This document shows positions 8,547 through 17,906 of a DNA stretch of 64,000 bases, in pieces. The DNA is taken from assembly GCF_003217475.1 (NCBI RefSeq), contig NZ_QJSP01000013.1:124001-188000 (forward strand), given 5' to 3'. Position numbers and translations under genes: made by a program. Origin of the DNA: Williamsia limnetica. GTDB taxonomy: Bacteria; Actinomycetota; Actinomycetes; Mycobacteriales; Mycobacteriaceae. The notes below the pieces were generated by a model. The model worked only from the letters and a program-made list of their open reading frames with translations. It was not told the origin of the DNA and ran no database searches. Numbering within the stretch: position 1 is the first letter of the stretch; the number at the start of each line of letters is the position of its first letter.

Positions 8547-8984
8547 GTGATAACTGACAGTAGAGACGAGCGAGACATCTACCGCAACATCGTGCTCATT
8601 GCGCGGGCCATGGATGAACGGAACTGGGGTGAGATCGAAAAATTGGCCGTCCCTGATGCGACCGGAGACTTTGGCGACGGAGCGGTGTCCTCGGCAGCAG
8701 AAATCGCCGCGCTGCTCCGTCGTTACCTCGACGACTGTGGACCCACTCAGCACCTCATCGGAAACGTCGTGATCGATGTGACGGGGGATACCGCGACCAG
8801 TCGCGCCTACGTTGCCGACATGCACCTCGGGGTTGGCGACCTGGAGGGCCAGTACTTCCGAACACTCGGTGACTATCACGACAGCTGGGCTCGGACTGCT
8901 GACGGGTGGAAGTTGACAGATCGCACCAAACACCACAGCGGAATGATGGGCAACATCGCAATCCTTGCCCATGCAATGAACTGA
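8547..8984 (+). CDS. SnoaL-like (NTF2-fold) protein
   Basis: This protein of about 145 residues has the NTF2/SnoaL-like pattern: an N-terminal helix (RDIYRNIVLIARAMDERNW), a middle segment with ALLRRYLDDCGPTQHLIGN, and a C-terminal sheet ending in W.LTDRTKHHSGMMGN. The pattern matches SnoaL_4-type dehydratase-like enzymes acting on small hydrophobic molecules. GTG 8547 is chosen because GAGAAGGGA lies just upstream; the frame stays open further 5' without a better site. It is followed after 22 bases by an SDR and then a ketosteroid isomerase, forming one operon. Catalytic residues could not be assigned. Confidence 0.75.
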   Translation: MITDSRDERDIYRNIVLIARAMDERNWGEIEKLAVPDATGDFGDGAVSSAAEIAALLRRYLDDCGPTQHLIGNVVIDVTGDTATSRAYVADMHLGVGDLEGQYFRTLGDYHDSWARTADGWKLTDRTKHHSGMMGNIAILAHAMN

Positions 8985-9006
8985 CGACGATATGAAGGAG
9001 CACGAA

Positions 9007-9783
9007 GTGGGCAGGCTAGAGGGAAAGATTGCGATCATTACCGGTGGCGCTCAGGGTATGGGCGCGGCCACGGCCCGGGTGATGGTAGAAGAAGGGGCGA
9101 AAGTCGTCATTGCGGACCTCGCGGAGGAACCGGGTAAGGCACTTGCAGCCGAACTAGGTGAAGCGGCTTCGTTCTGTCGACTCGACGTCAGTGACGAGTC
9201 GGACTGGCAGAGCGTGCTTTCGCACGTTCTTGAGTTGCACGGAACGGTCAACGTTTTGGTCAACAATGCGGGTATCCAGTACTTCGTCGGTGTGGAAGAT
9301 ATCGAGGCAGAAAAGGTCATGCGCCTGTTCTCGATCAACGTCCTTGGCTCGATGTTGGGTGTGAAGACTGTGGCGCCGGCCATGAAGAAGGCGGGCGCGG
9401 GCGTGGTCGTCAACATCTCGTCGCTCGACGGCTTCCGAGGTACCAACGGCATGAGCCCCTACGTTGCAAGTAAGTGGGCGGTCCGTGGGCTAACGAAAGC
9501 ACAAGCGCTGGAACTCGGACCGGTCATTCGGGTGGTCTCCGTGCACCCGGGTGGTGTGAACACTCCGATGGGCAATCCAACCGGAGACACCGGTGAGGCG
9601 TTGAATGCTCCGTACGGTCGAGTCCCGTTGCGCCGCATCGGTGAACCGATCGAAGTAGCCCGAGTCACTGCCTTCATGGCCAGCGATGACGCGAGCTACG
9701 TGAGTGGCTCCGAGATCGCGGTCGACGGTGGGTGGACCGCCGGGCACTATCACGTCGGGCTGCCCGGCGGACCGGAGGCGTGA
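9007..9783 (+). CDS. SDR, 3-alpha/17-beta-hydroxysteroid dehydrogenase-like
   Basis: This 258-residue SDR has TGGAQGMGAA for NAD binding, DLAEE (Asp after strand two, NAD preference), NNAGIQ, catalytic Ser in NISSLDG and YVASKW. GTG 9007 is preferred over ATG 8992 because AAGGAG is six bases upstream of it, which also removes an odd N-terminal pentapeptide. The sequence resembles bacterial hydroxysteroid dehydrogenases. It sits between a SnoaL-like gene and a ketosteroid isomerase, so oxidation of a 3-hydroxysteroid to the 3-keto substrate of the isomerase is a sensible proposal. Confidence 0.87.
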   Translation: MGRLEGKIAIITGGAQGMGAATARVMVEEGAKVVIADLAEEPGKALAAELGEAASFCRLDVSDESDWQSVLSHVLELHGTVNVLVNNAGIQYFVGVEDIEAEKVMRLFSINVLGSMLGVKTVAPAMKKAGAGVVVNISSLDGFRGTNGMSPYVASKWAVRGLTKAQALELGPVIRVVSVHPGGVNTPMGNPTGDTGEALNAPYGRVPLRRIGEPIEVARVTAFMASDDASYVSGSEIAVDGGWTAGHYHVGLPGGPEA

Positions 9784-9788
9784 GCGAT

Positions 9789-10166
9789 ATGGCGAGCTCA
9801 GAATCAATCATGAAAGTCATCTACAAGTACTTGGCGACGGCCCCAATGGGGACCGGCGCAGAGATTGCCGCGTTGTATGCACCGGGGGCTCGCGTCGAGG
9901 ATCCGGTGGGTACCGCGGCGCATGTGGGCACCGATGCCATCACGGCGTTTTACGATTCCGTTCGAGGTGGAGAGCGCACCATCGAGTTGCTGACGCTACG
10001 AGTGGCTGCCGATACGGCGGCGTTTCACTTTCGAGTGACGACGGTCATCGAGAACACAACGATTGTTGTCGAACCCATCGATGTGATGACATTCGATGAC
10101 CAGTCGCAAATCACGACAATGCGGGCGATCTGGTCGCCCGCCGATGTGGTGACCTCTACCGCCTAG
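9789..10166 (+). CDS. ksi: Delta5-3-ketosteroid isomerase
   Basis: This protein of 125 residues matches Comamonas ketosteroid isomerase in length and numbering as I recall it. Tyr14 lies in IYKYLAT, Asp38 in VEDPVG, and the third catalytic acid (Asp99 in Comamonas) is Asp98 in EPIDVMTF. All three catalytic residues are therefore kept, unlike most NTF2-fold relatives. The enzyme moves the C5-C6 double bond of a 3-keto-delta5-steroid to C4-C5. It starts five bases after the SDR stop, the last gene of the operon, and a strong terminator follows. A second homologue begins at the far end of the window (63818-64000). Confidence 0.85.
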   Translation: MASSESIMKVIYKYLATAPMGTGAEIAALYAPGARVEDPVGTAAHVGTDAITAFYDSVRGGERTIELLTLRVAADTAAFHFRVTTVIENTTIVVEPIDVMTFDDQSQITTMRAIWSPADVVTSTA

Positions 10167-10228
10167 TTGGCGACGACGGAGCTCGACAGCACGAGCTGAA
10201 TAGCTGGCGGCTCGACAGGCGGTGGGCT

Positions 10229-10262
10229 GAACCCGGGTGCTACGCACCCGGGTTCTTTCTAT
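10229..10262 (+). terminator. Rho-independent terminator after ketosteroid isomerase
   Basis: A perfect 12-bp stem (GAACCCGGGTGC at 10229-10240 pairs with 10244-10255) has a three-base TAC loop and is followed by a T-rich tract. It ends the SnoaL/SDR/isomerase operon and separates it from the Liv transporter. Confidence 0.85.
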
Positions 10263-10362
10263 TGTGTGAGAACTCAATTCGGTCGCTCCCTGGTGGGGTC
10301 TCCGGCCGGATGAGGGGCCAGTAGGCCACCGCCCAACAGTTCGTCGAAGAAAGCTCACGGTG

Positions 10363-10382
10363 TTCTCCCATTGGACGGGAAC
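10363..10382. promoter_or_regulatory. Inverted repeat resembling sites near kshA and kshB
   Basis: TCTCCCATTG followed by GACGGGAAC is an imperfect inverted repeat about 140 bases before the start of the substrate-binding protein gene. It shares most positions with 18991-19010 (upstream of kshA) and more weakly with 17735-17754 (upstream of the reductase gene). An IclR-type regulator, such as the one at 16624, is a plausible binder. The rest of the 10263-10520 gap shows no gene. Confidence 0.45.
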
Positions 10383-10520
10383 CTCTATAACGCACCGGTG
10401 TGATCGTCCGCCCATAATCAACCGCCGGCATCCACAAGTGATGCCGGTCACGCGAGCGGCTCAATGTGTCGGGTAACCCATCCGACGTCGCCCTCGCTGT
10501 TCTCGCGAAGGAGTCATGAA

Positions 10521-11765
10521 ATGAAACTCGGCAGTATGGTTCGCGCTCGGCGAACCCTCGCAGGTGTCAGTGCGGTGCTGCTGGCCGCAACGCTGGGAGC
10601 GACGGCGTGCAGTAACAGCGACGAGGACGGGGGCGGCGCGGCCACAAGCCCTACGACATCCCTGCCGGGCAACGCAGCTACCGGTTCGCCGGTCAAGATC
10701 GGCTTCATTTCTACCGAAGGCGGCGGTGTTGTCTCGATCCCTGAATGGCGACAGGGCGCCGAGGCGGCTGTCGAATACGTCAATAACAATGGCGGCGGCT
10801 TCGCGGGCGGTCACTCGATCGACCTGGTGGTGTGCAAGCAGGCAGAAGAGCCGACCTCGGCGACCGCATGCGCCAACCAGATGGTGGAACAGAAGGTCGC
10901 AGCCGTCTTGACGGCCGGAACCTCACAGGGAACGGCCATTGTTCCGATCGTCGGCGGCGCCGGAATCCCCTACATCACATTGAATGGTGTCTCCCAGCTC
11001 GACGTCGCGTCGCCTGACTCCTTCGCATTGGCATCGGGGCTCCCCGGAACCATGACTGCAACCGCCACGGCGGCCAAAGCAGAAGGTATGAAGTCGATGA
11101 CGATCTTCGCAAGTGATGGCGGCGGCACTGCCGGAATCATCGAGCAGCTCGGTAAACCGATCTTCGAAGGTTTCGGCATCGATCTCAACGTGGTCGCGAT
11201 AGCGCTCGGCGTGCCCGACCCCACACCCCTGGTCGCGTCAGGCTTGGCCGACAATCCAGACGGCATCAGCATCATCGCTGACGCAGCGCTGTGCACGTCG
11301 GTGATGAAGGCGGTCCAGACCACAGAGCCGGACATCAACAAGGTTCTGAACACCGTGTGTCTGGACAAGAACGTTCTGGACGTCGTCGGGGTACAGGCCG
11401 TCGAAGGCAACATGGGAATCACGGCCACCGACGTGTTCTCGGACCGCCCGGACTCGGTTCTCTACCGGTCGGTCATGGGTCAGTATGCTCCTGACCTGTC
11501 GCTCACGGGCGCGGGTTCCTCGGGCTACCAGGTTCTGATGGCTATGGTCAATGCGACCGCAAGCGTCACCGGTGACGTCAATGCAGCGGCAGTGAAGCAA
11601 GCGATGCAGGCCACCGACAAGGTTGAAATGCCGGCCGGTGGAGGAATAACTTTCAGCTGCAACGGATCTGCTTTCCCCATGATGCCCTCGATCTGCTCTA
11701 CGCAGTTGCTCTACGGTGTGGTCGACGATCAAGGGATTCCGCGAGATCTCCAGTTGGCCGGATAG
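10521..11765 (+). CDS. Liv-type ABC transporter substrate-binding lipoprotein
   Basis: This 414-residue protein has a lipoprotein signal: positive N-terminus, hydrophobic stretch and the acylated Cys in GATACSNS (about residue 32). A type I periplasmic binding fold of the branched-chain amino acid family follows (VKIGFISTEGGG..., then repeated alpha/beta segments). ATG 10521 is chosen because AAGGAG lies seven bases upstream; the longer GTG-free frame to 10464 would hide the signal peptide. It starts the importer operon. Many relatives in catabolic clusters bind aromatic or alicyclic acids rather than amino acids, which fits the surroundings, but the ligand is unknown. Confidence 0.9.
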   Translation: MKLGSMVRARRTLAGVSAVLLAATLGATACSNSDEDGGGAATSPTTSLPGNAATGSPVKIGFISTEGGGVVSIPEWRQGAEAAVEYVNNNGGGFAGGHSIDLVVCKQAEEPTSATACANQMVEQKVAAVLTAGTSQGTAIVPIVGGAGIPYITLNGVSQLDVASPDSFALASGLPGTMTATATAAKAEGMKSMTIFASDGGGTAGIIEQLGKPIFEGFGIDLNVVAIALGVPDPTPLVASGLADNPDGISIIADAALCTSVMKAVQTTEPDINKVLNTVCLDKNVLDVVGVQAVEGNMGITATDVFSDRPDSVLYRSVMGQYAPDLSLTGAGSSGYQVLMAMVNATASVTGDVNAAAVKQAMQATDKVEMPAGGGITFSCNGSAFPMMPSICSTQLLYGVVDDQGIPRDLQLAG

Positions 11766-11802
11766 TCGCAAAGGCTGACCAGGAAGAGCAGAAGGAAACA
11801 TC

Positions 11803-14595
11803 ATGACTGATCATCTCGCTTATCTCGTCCTCGGCCTGGGCAATGGCGCTGTCTACGCGGCAATCGGCCTCGCTCTTGTTCTGACATTCAAGAGTTCGGG
11901 TGTGGTCAACTTCGCCACGGGCGCTGTTGCTCTCTATGCCGCCTACACCTACGCATTGCTGCGGACGGGTGAGCTGATGATCCCCATCCCGGGGCTCCCC
12001 AAGACGGTTGACCTAGGTCAGCCGCTTGGGGTGTTCCCCGCGATGGCAATCTCCCTGGCGATCTCTGCAGTTCTGGGAGTGCTTTTCTACGCTCTGATCT
12101 TTCGGCCGATGCGCAACGCATCGGTGGTGGCCAAAGCAGTTGCTTCTATCGGCCTGATGATCGTCCTGCAAGCCCTCATCGCTCAACGTGCCGGGACCAG
12201 CATCGTCCCGGTCGAACCGATCTTTGATCTCGAGACCATCAGCATCGGCTCCAGTACCGCACCGACGGACCGAATCTGGCTCGCGGCCGCGATCGTGGTC
12301 ATTGCTATCGCGGCGACTCTCATGTTCCGATTCTCGCGATTCGGGGTGGCCACGGAGGCTGCTGCGGAGTCCGAGAAGGGCGCATACCTGACAGGGTTGT
12401 CCCCAGACAAGATCGCCTTCAGCAACTGGGCGTTGTCATCCGTCGTCGCGGGCCTCAGCGGTATTCTCATTGCCCCGCTGGTTGCGCTCAATCCGGTCGC
12501 GTACGCGCTGTTCATCGTCCCGGCCCTGGCGGCGACACTGGTTGGGAACTTCTCCTCGATCTGGCTCACCGTCGTTGCGGGTCTCGCGATCGGCTCACTG
12601 CAGTCCGAAACGATCAATCTCCAGGGAACCTACGATTGGCTTCCCAAAACGGGTATGTCGGAGGCAATTCCGCTGATCTTGATCCTGGGATTCCTTGTGG
12701 TGAAGGGACGGCCACTGCCAGACCGCGGAACCATCGTGCGCCAAGCGCTGGGGAGGGCGCCCCGACCTGAACACATCTTGATCCCCACGGTTCTCGCTAT
12801 CGCCGTCGCTGTTGTCGCACTTCTCGTCACATCGGGGAGCTATCGGGCCGCGATTGTCACGAGTGTCATCTTGGCGGTACTCGCACTGTCCCAAGTCGTG
12901 GTCACGGGGTATGCCGGCCAGGTCTCATTGGCGCAGCTCACGCTCGCTGGGGTCGGAGCATACGCGGTAAGCGTCCTGAACGTTCATCTCGGGATTCCGT
13001 TCCCGTATGCGCCGATCATCGCTGCCCTGTTCGCCACTGTCATAGGTGTGCTCGTCGGGTTGCCGGCGCTCCGCGTGCGTGGCCTTCCACTCACGGTGGT
13101 AACGCTTGCGCTTGCGGTGTTCTTGGAGGCGTTCTGGTTCCGGAATCCTTCCCTGAACGGTGGTGTGAACGGGGCACCGATCGAAACCCCACGTTTGTTC
13201 GGCTTCGATCTCGGGATTGGCGCCGGGGAGGACTATCCCCGAATGGCTTTTGCCATTATGTGTTTGGCCGTTCTCGCCGTCGTCGGTTTGTGTGTGGCGT
13301 GGCTGCGGCGAAGCAGTCTTGGTACCGACATGCTCGCGCTCCGCGCCAACGAACGTTCCGCTGCCGCAGCGGGCATCAACGTTCCACAGACCAAGCTGAC
13401 CGCCTTTGCGATCGGCGCCTTCATAGCCGGTCTCGCCGGGGCGTTGCTCGGCTACCAACAGACACTTGCCACTCCCGAGCCTTATGCGGTATTCCTTGGG
13501 ATCTCGCTGTTCGCAGTCATGTACATCGCGGGGATCACCTCGATCACGGGCGCGGTCCTTGCTGGGATCATGGCACCCGGTGGCCTGCTCTACCTACTCA
13601 TCGACAGATTCCTTCACATCGGTGACTACTACGCAGTGATCAGCGGTATTTTGCTGATCGTCACGGTGATGGCCAACCCCGACGGCATAGCAAGTACTCT
13701 CCCACGGATTCCTTGGCCCAAACTGCGTTTCCTCCGCCCTACGACGGACACGGACGAGATGCCCGCTCCAGGAGTTGGTGCCACCACCATCCGCCAGTCA
13801 ACAGACGACCCCCTTCTGGTGGTGCGAGGGGTAGGGGTGAAATACGGAGCTGTCCAAGCTGCGAAAGATGTGTCATTCGAGATTTTTCCTGGCGAAATCG
13901 TAGGACTGATCGGGCCGAACGGGGCTGGAAAAACAACTGTCATCGACGCCATCACCGGGTTTGCGCCCGCGACAGGGTCGGTCACGTTGAACGGTGGCGA
14001 ACTGTCTACCGCAGCGCCGCACAAACGTAGTCGAGCAGGTCTGGGACGCAGTTTCCAGGACGTCGAACTGTACGACGATCTATCGGTTACCGAGAACGTG
14101 ACCGTGGGTGCATCACGCTCACGATCGAAGGACGACATCTCGAAACGCGTTCGCCGGGTTTTGGCGATGGTCGGGCTGAGCGAGGCGGCCGATACGGAGG
14201 TCGCAACGTTGTCACAGGGACGGCGCCAACTTGTTTCGGTGGCGCGTGTTCTGGCGGCGGACCCGGTCGTTGCACTGCTCGATGAGCCGGCAGCCGGACT
14301 CGACAGCACCGAGAGCCGCTGGTTGGGTGGCCGACTCCGTGATGCCTGTGACGCGGGCACCTCCATCTTGTTGGTCGACCATGACATGGAGCTCGTGCTG
14401 TCAATTTGCGACCGGATAATCGTGCTCGATCTGGGCGAGGTCATCGCCAGCGGTCCACCCGAACTGATCAGGACAGATGACAACGTGATTCGCGCGTACC
14501 TCGGGGTCCCGACGGCCGAGGACATCGACATCGACCCGGCAGCCATCCCGGAGTTGCACATCCCGAAACAAGACCCGCAGGAGGTCATGCCGTGA
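11803..14595 (+). CDS. Fused LivH-LivM-LivG: two ABC permeases plus ATPase
   Basis: This 930-residue protein combines three parts usually made separately. Residues about 1-300 are a LivH permease ([18 protein letters not shown]). Residues about 330-635 are a LivM permease ([20 protein letters not shown]). From about 668 comes a LivG ATPase with Walker [10 protein letters not shown], an unusual signature LSQGRRQ in place of LSGGQ, Walker [14 protein letters not shown] and His-loop VDHDM. LivM-LivG fusions are known in actinobacteria; fusion of all three is less common. It starts 37 bases after the binding protein and overlaps the LivF gene by four bases, so the importer needs only three polypeptides. 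Confidence 0.93.
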   Translation: MTDHLAYLVLGLGNGAVYAAIGLALVLTFKSSGVVNFATGAVALYAAYTYALLRTGELMIPIPGLPKTVDLGQPLGVFPAMAISLAISAVLGVLFYALIFRPMRNASVVAKAVASIGLMIVLQALIAQRAGTSIVPVEPIFDLETISIGSSTAPTDRIWLAAAIVVIAIAATLMFRFSRFGVATEAAAESEKGAYLTGLSPDKIAFSNWALSSVVAGLSGILIAPLVALNPVAYALFIVPALAATLVGNFSSIWLTVVAGLAIGSLQSETINLQGTYDWLPKTGMSEAIPLILILGFLVVKGRPLPDRGTIVRQALGRAPRPEHILIPTVLAIAVAVVALLVTSGSYRAAIVTSVILAVLALSQVVVTGYAGQVSLAQLTLAGVGAYAVSVLNVHLGIPFPYAPIIAALFATVIGVLVGLPALRVRGLPLTVVTLALAVFLEAFWFRNPSLNGGVNGAPIETPRLFGFDLGIGAGEDYPRMAFAIMCLAVLAVVGLCVAWLRRSSLGTDMLALRANERSAAAAGINVPQTKLTAFAIGAFIAGLAGALLGYQQTLATPEPYAVFLGISLFAVMYIAGITSITGAVLAGIMAPGGLLYLLIDRFLHIGDYYAVISGILLIVTVMANPDGIASTLPRIPWPKLRFLRPTTDTDEMPAPGVGATTIRQSTDDPLLVVRGVGVKYGAVQAAKDVSFEIFPGEIVGLIGPNGAGKTTVIDAITGFAPATGSVTLNGGELSTAAPHKRSRAGLGRSFQDVELYDDLSVTENVTVGASRSRSKDDISKRVRRVLAMVGLSEAADTEVATLSQGRRQLVSVARVLAADPVVALLDEPAAGLDSTESRWLGGRLRDACDAGTSILLVDHDMELVLSICDRIIVLDLGEVIASGPPELIRTDDNVIRAYLGVPTAEDIDIDPAAIPELHIPKQDPQEVMP

Positions 14596-15317
14596 GCGTG
14601 TTGGAATGCCGGAACTTTGCTACGGGCTACGTCAAAGCGCGACCGTGCGTTCGAGACGTCGACCTGACTGTTGAGCGCGGAGAGATCACCTGCTTGCTCG
14701 GGCCGAATGGTGCAGGCAAGACCACTCTGCTGATGGCACTGGCGGGTTTGCTACCCAGGTTTGCCGGCGACGTCACCGTGGACGGACATGAGGTTCGCAG
14801 CGGCCGACCGCGAGATGCGGTCAGGTCCGGGATGGTCCTCGTGGCGGATGACCGCGCGCTCTTTCGACAACTGACTGTCACGCAGAATCTGCGACTCGCG
14901 GTTCGTGAGCGATCTCGACGGGCAAGTGCGATCGAAGAAGTCGTCGACTACTTTCCGTCCCTGGAGAAGCGACTCAAAATTGACGCCGGACGATTGTCAG
15001 GCGGAGAACAGCAGATGTTGGCGATCGGTAGGGCAATCCTGCAGCGGCCGAAGGTCTTGTTGATCGATGAGCTGAGCATGGGGCTTGCGCCGGTGATCGT
15101 CGATGAGATCCTGGTTGTACTGAGAAAGCTCGCGAGGGAGAACGACATGGCTGTCGTCCTGGTCGAGCAGCATGTACACCTTGCGCTGGAGATCGCGGAT
15201 CAGGCTGCTGTCTTGGTTCACGGCAAAATCGTGGTGAAGGAATCGGCAGCAACGCTGAAAGCAGATCCGTCGCGTATCGAGAGTGCCTACATGGGTGGAG
15301 ATTCCGCGGCCGTCTAG
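14592..15317 (+). CDS. LivF-type ABC transporter ATPase
   Basis: This 241-residue ATPase has Walker [10 protein letters not shown], a standard signature LSGGEQQ, Walker [15 protein letters not shown] and the His loop VEQHVH. The proline usual after the Walker B glutamate is Leu, probably without effect. The GTG overlaps the stop of the fused LivHMG gene. With the ATPase half of that fusion it would form the two-site ATP engine of the importer. Confidence 0.92.
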   Translation: MSVLECRNFATGYVKARPCVRDVDLTVERGEITCLLGPNGAGKTTLLMALAGLLPRFAGDVTVDGHEVRSGRPRDAVRSGMVLVADDRALFRQLTVTQNLRLAVRERSRRASAIEEVVDYFPSLEKRLKIDAGRLSGGEQQMLAIGRAILQRPKVLLIDELSMGLAPVIVDEILVVLRKLARENDMAVVLVEQHVHLALEIADQAAVLVHGKIVVKESAATLKADPSRIESAYMGGDSAAV

Positions 15318-15404
15318 GCCGGGCGGAGAAGCCCTGATCCGCGCCGACGTGGCTGAGGGTCAGAGTTTCGCCCGTCCGGCCACTCCGCACGTAGCGTGCC
15401 GGCG

Positions 15405-16550
15405 TCATAGAGCTCTGGCAATGATGCTCTTCATGACTTCGTTGGCACCGGCATAGATGCGTTGAACCCGTGCGTCCTCGTACATCCGAGCTATCAGATA
15501 CTCGCGCATGTATCCATAGCCACCGTGGAGTTGCACCAGGCGGTCGACCACTTCGCATTGCTTGTCGGTGAGCCAGTACTTGACCATTGCGGCCTCTGCG
15601 GGATCGAGCTCTCCGCGTAGGTGTGATTGGATGCAGTGGTCGAGGAAGATCTCACAGGTGCGGGCGATCGTCTGACACTCGGCGAGTTCGAAAGCCGTGT
15701 TCTGGAACTCGAAAAGGCTGTGGCCGAAAGCTTTTCGCGTCTTCGTGTAGGCGACGGTCTCTTCGACGGCTCGCTTCATGGCGCCGGCCGCCTGCGCGCC
15801 GATGATCAACCGCTCTTGGACGAGCTGGGTCATCATCTGGCCGAAACCCTGTCCGGGTTGGCCCAGGAGGTTCTCGGCGGGTACGACCACGTCAGCAAAG
15901 GACAGCTCGGAGGTGTCTGCCCCGTGTTGACCCACCTTGTCGAGGACCCGTCCCACCGAAAAGCCTTCGCTGTCCCGTAGATCGACGATCAGTAGTGAAA
16001 CACCTCGCGCGCCCGCACGCGGGTCCGTCTTGACGGCGAGCAGGATCATATCCGCCGACGAGCCGTTGGTGATGAAGGTCTTCGAGCCATTGACGACGTA
16101 GTGGTTGTCACCTTTGATGGCCGTTGTCCTGATGGCTTTGAGATCCGATCCTGCGCCGGGCTCGGTCATACCGATCGCGGCAAGGATCTCGCCTGAGGCC
16201 ATGCCGGGCAGCCATCGACGCTTCTGTTCCTCGGTTCCGTACGCGGACAAATAGTGCGCGACGATCCCGCTGTGTACAGCGATACCGAGTGCCAAATCGC
16301 CTGAGTAGCCCTGGGCTTCGAATACGGCGAGATCATGGGCGAAGGTTCCACCCCCGCCGCCGTACTCCTCGGGGATCGAGCACAGGAGCAACCCGAGACG
16401 CCCCGCCTCGAGCCAAACCTTGCGGTCGATGTGATGTTGTTCGTCCCATTTGGCGTTATCGGCTACCACTTCACGTTCGAAGAAGCCGACTGCGAGCTCG
16501 GACAAGGCTGTTACTTCGTCGTCGTGCCATGACGGAACATAAGACTTCAT
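15405..16550 (-). CDS. Acyl-CoA dehydrogenase (long-chain/isovaleryl-type catalytic base)
   Basis: This 381-residue enzyme has all family landmarks: EEYGGGG, MTEPGAGSDLKAI (FAD/substrate loop), NGSKTFITNG, RKAFG and LHGGYGYMREY. The C-terminal segment reads IYAGANEVMK, so the glutamate used by medium-chain enzymes at that place is absent. Glu246 in VQERLII matches the base used by long-chain and isovaleryl-CoA dehydrogenases. It lies 73 bases downstream of an IclR gene on the same strand, with an 18-bp palindrome between. A role in beta-oxidation of side chains or ring fragments is likely. Confidence 0.93.
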   Translation of the reverse strand: MKSYVPSWHDDEVTALSELAVGFFEREVVADNAKWDEQHHIDRKVWLEAGRLGLLLCSIPEEYGGGGGTFAHDLAVFEAQGYSGDLALGIAVHSGIVAHYLSAYGTEEQKRRWLPGMASGEILAAIGMTEPGAGSDLKAIRTTAIKGDNHYVVNGSKTFITNGSSADMILLAVKTDPRAGARGVSLLIVDLRDSEGFSVGRVLDKVGQHGADTSELSFADVVVPAENLLGQPGQGFGQMMTQLVQERLIIGAQAAGAMKRAVEETVAYTKTRKAFGHSLFEFQNTAFELAECQTIARTCEIFLDHCIQSHLRGELDPAEAAMVKYWLTDKQCEVVDRLVQLHGGYGYMREYLIARMYEDARVQRIYAGANEVMKSIIARAL

Positions 16551-16577
16551 GGGGCCCTTTTACGTAGGAGTGAGCGA

Positions 16578-16595
16578 GCGGCCTGCGCAGGCCGC
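16578..16595. promoter_or_regulatory. Perfect 18-bp GC-rich palindrome between IclR and acyl-CoA dehydrogenase genes
   Basis: GCGGCCTGC is followed directly by GCAGGCCGC. It lies 29 bases beyond the IclR stop and 28 bases before the dehydrogenase start, both on the minus strand. It may be an operator, or an RNA hairpin reducing read-through. Two copies of CAATGGA follow at about 16602-16618. No T-run is seen on the transcript strand. Confidence 0.4.
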
Positions 16596-16623
16596 GGAAA
16601 CCAATGGAAAGCAATGGAGCGGG

Positions 16624-17445
16624 TCAGGCCGTTTGAAAGCCGTGCGATGGCGGACGCCAATTCTCGAACTGGTGGGTTGGCAGGTGGGATGCCACACATC
16701 GGTCCCAGATCTCGGCTGCGGCGACCCGCACTGGTCCGGCAAGCTTCGAGAGCTCGATGTTATTGGAAGGGCCGAACACTGAGATCGCTGCGCGGTTGCC
16801 GTAATAGTGATCCGGTGGGCCGAGTGCTACGCCGACGCAGCTGATCCCGATGGCAAGCTCTTGGTGATCAAAGGCAACGCCATGCTGGCGGACGCCTGCA
16901 AGGTCGGCATCGAGTTGCCGACGTGACCCGACGCTGTGTGCGGTGGCGCGCTGCAGCGGTGCTGAGTAGATGTCGGAGAGGCGCTCCTCCGAGTAATTGG
17001 CGATGATGGCTTTGCCGAGGGCGGTGAGATGGGCCGGGACGCGCGAACCGATTGCCGTCGCGGCCGAAGGTGAGCGGTGCCCGTGGACGCTGGCCATGTA
17101 GATGACGTCACCGTGGTCGACCACTCCCAAGTGCACCGTCAAGCCAACCGTATGGGCTAGCCGCCGCATGACGGGAGTTGCCTGCTGCAATAGCCGGTTC
17201 TGGTTGAAGGCCGACCGACCGATCTCATAAGCCTTCACGCCGAGCTCGTACGTCTGCTCCTCACGGGCCAGCCATCCGGTGGACGTGAGCTGGTCCAGAA
17301 GCCGGTGCACCGACGATCGCGGTAGGCCAGTTCGCCGTGTCACCTCGACGAGAGTGAGTGGTCCGGTCCCGTTGAAGGTCTCGAGAATGAGTGAGATCCG
17401 TTCGACAACCGAAATCGGCGCATCCGGTATACCTGCGGTGCTCAC
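16624..17445 (-). CDS. IclR-family transcriptional regulator
   Basis: This protein of 273 residues has an N-terminal winged helix-turn-helix (ISVVERISLILETF, then VTRRTGLPRSSVHRLLDQL) and a C-terminal IclR effector domain (LTALGKAIIANYS, GVAFDHQELAIGISCVGVAL). The start is placed at GTG 17445, four bases after GGGAGG; the frame stays open to 17670 but that extension includes the tandem DNA repeat and is low in domain sense. It is divergent from the kshB/kshA/hsaA/hsaC genes and is the natural local regulator for them. A paralogue lies at 29782-30546. Effector unknown, probably a steroid catabolite. Confidence 0.9.
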   Translation of the reverse strand: MSTAGIPDAPISVVERISLILETFNGTGPLTLVEVTRRTGLPRSSVHRLLDQLTSTGWLAREEQTYELGVKAYEIGRSAFNQNRLLQQATPVMRRLAHTVGLTVHLGVVDHGDVIYMASVHGHRSPSAATAIGSRVPAHLTALGKAIIANYSEERLSDIYSAPLQRATAHSVGSRRQLDADLAGVRQHGVAFDHQELAIGISCVGVALGPPDHYYGNRAAISVFGPSNNIELSKLAGPVRVAAAEIWDRCVASHLPTHQFENWRPPSHGFQTA

Positions 17446-17580
17446 AGAACCTCCCTGGACAGAGTGACCAGCCCTGGAAGCTGTGATGGCAGTCACTGTC
17501 GCACCGATGTTACCGCTGGGAAGCGAAGGAAGCGATTGCCGCTGGTCACAAGCTTCGGATCGGTCCTCGGCCGCGCGGAT

Positions 17581-17634
17581 CGAGTCCTGGGTACGGCTGA
17601 CCTGCATCGAGTCCTGGGTACGGCTGAACTGCAT
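17581..17634. repeat. Tandem 27-bp direct repeat in divergent promoter region
   Basis: Two 27-base units (17581-17607 and 17608-17634) are identical except one base (C versus A in GAcCTG/GAaCTG), and the start of a third degenerate unit follows. They lie 136-189 bases upstream of the IclR start and about 270-325 bases before the reductase gene. A repeat in this place could be a multi-site operator. The 461-base gap 17446-17906 holds this repeat, the 17735-17754 site and no other recognised gene. Confidence 0.55.
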
Positions 17635-17734
17635 TGAATCCTCCCTGGCGTCGTCGAGCGTCAAATGCACGGTAGGCGGATCTGGGTCGAGGGACGACCA
17701 GTGCTCCCACGGAGCGGACGATCCGCACGAACCG

Positions 17735-17754
17735 ATCTCCCGATCAGCGAGAGA
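17735..17754. promoter_or_regulatory. Inverted repeat upstream of the KshB-like gene
   Basis: ATCTCCCG followed by ATCAGCGAGAGA forms an imperfect inverted repeat (TCTC/GAGA outer arms). It agrees with the site at 18991-19010 before kshA at about 14 of 19 positions. The location suits a shared operator for the divergent IclR regulator. Confidence 0.4.
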
Positions 17755-17906
17755 CGTTGTCGCCGGTCGATCGCCCGGCGCCTAGTCTTCGATCTCGTTG
17801 TTCCATGGCTGATTGTGAAGGGCGTGACATTGAATCCACAGCTGGTGCCGGGCTCGGAGATGCTTCAGCAGAGACCATGCGGCCGTCGGGCACGTCGGGC
17901 AGTGTC

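Noticed and set aside
12925-13458. Minus-strand open frame opposite the fused Liv protein
   Set aside because: Sequence is low in hydrophobic pattern and fully inside the conserved permease coding region.
15318-15404. Possible hairpin between LivF and acyl-CoA dehydrogenase genes (GGCCGG...CCGGCC)
   Set aside because: Only six pairs at the ends with a very long loop and no T-run; too weak to call a terminator.
17446-17670. N-terminal extension of the IclR protein
   Set aside because: It would run through the 27-bp repeat, adds no domain, and a good ribosome site supports GTG 17445.
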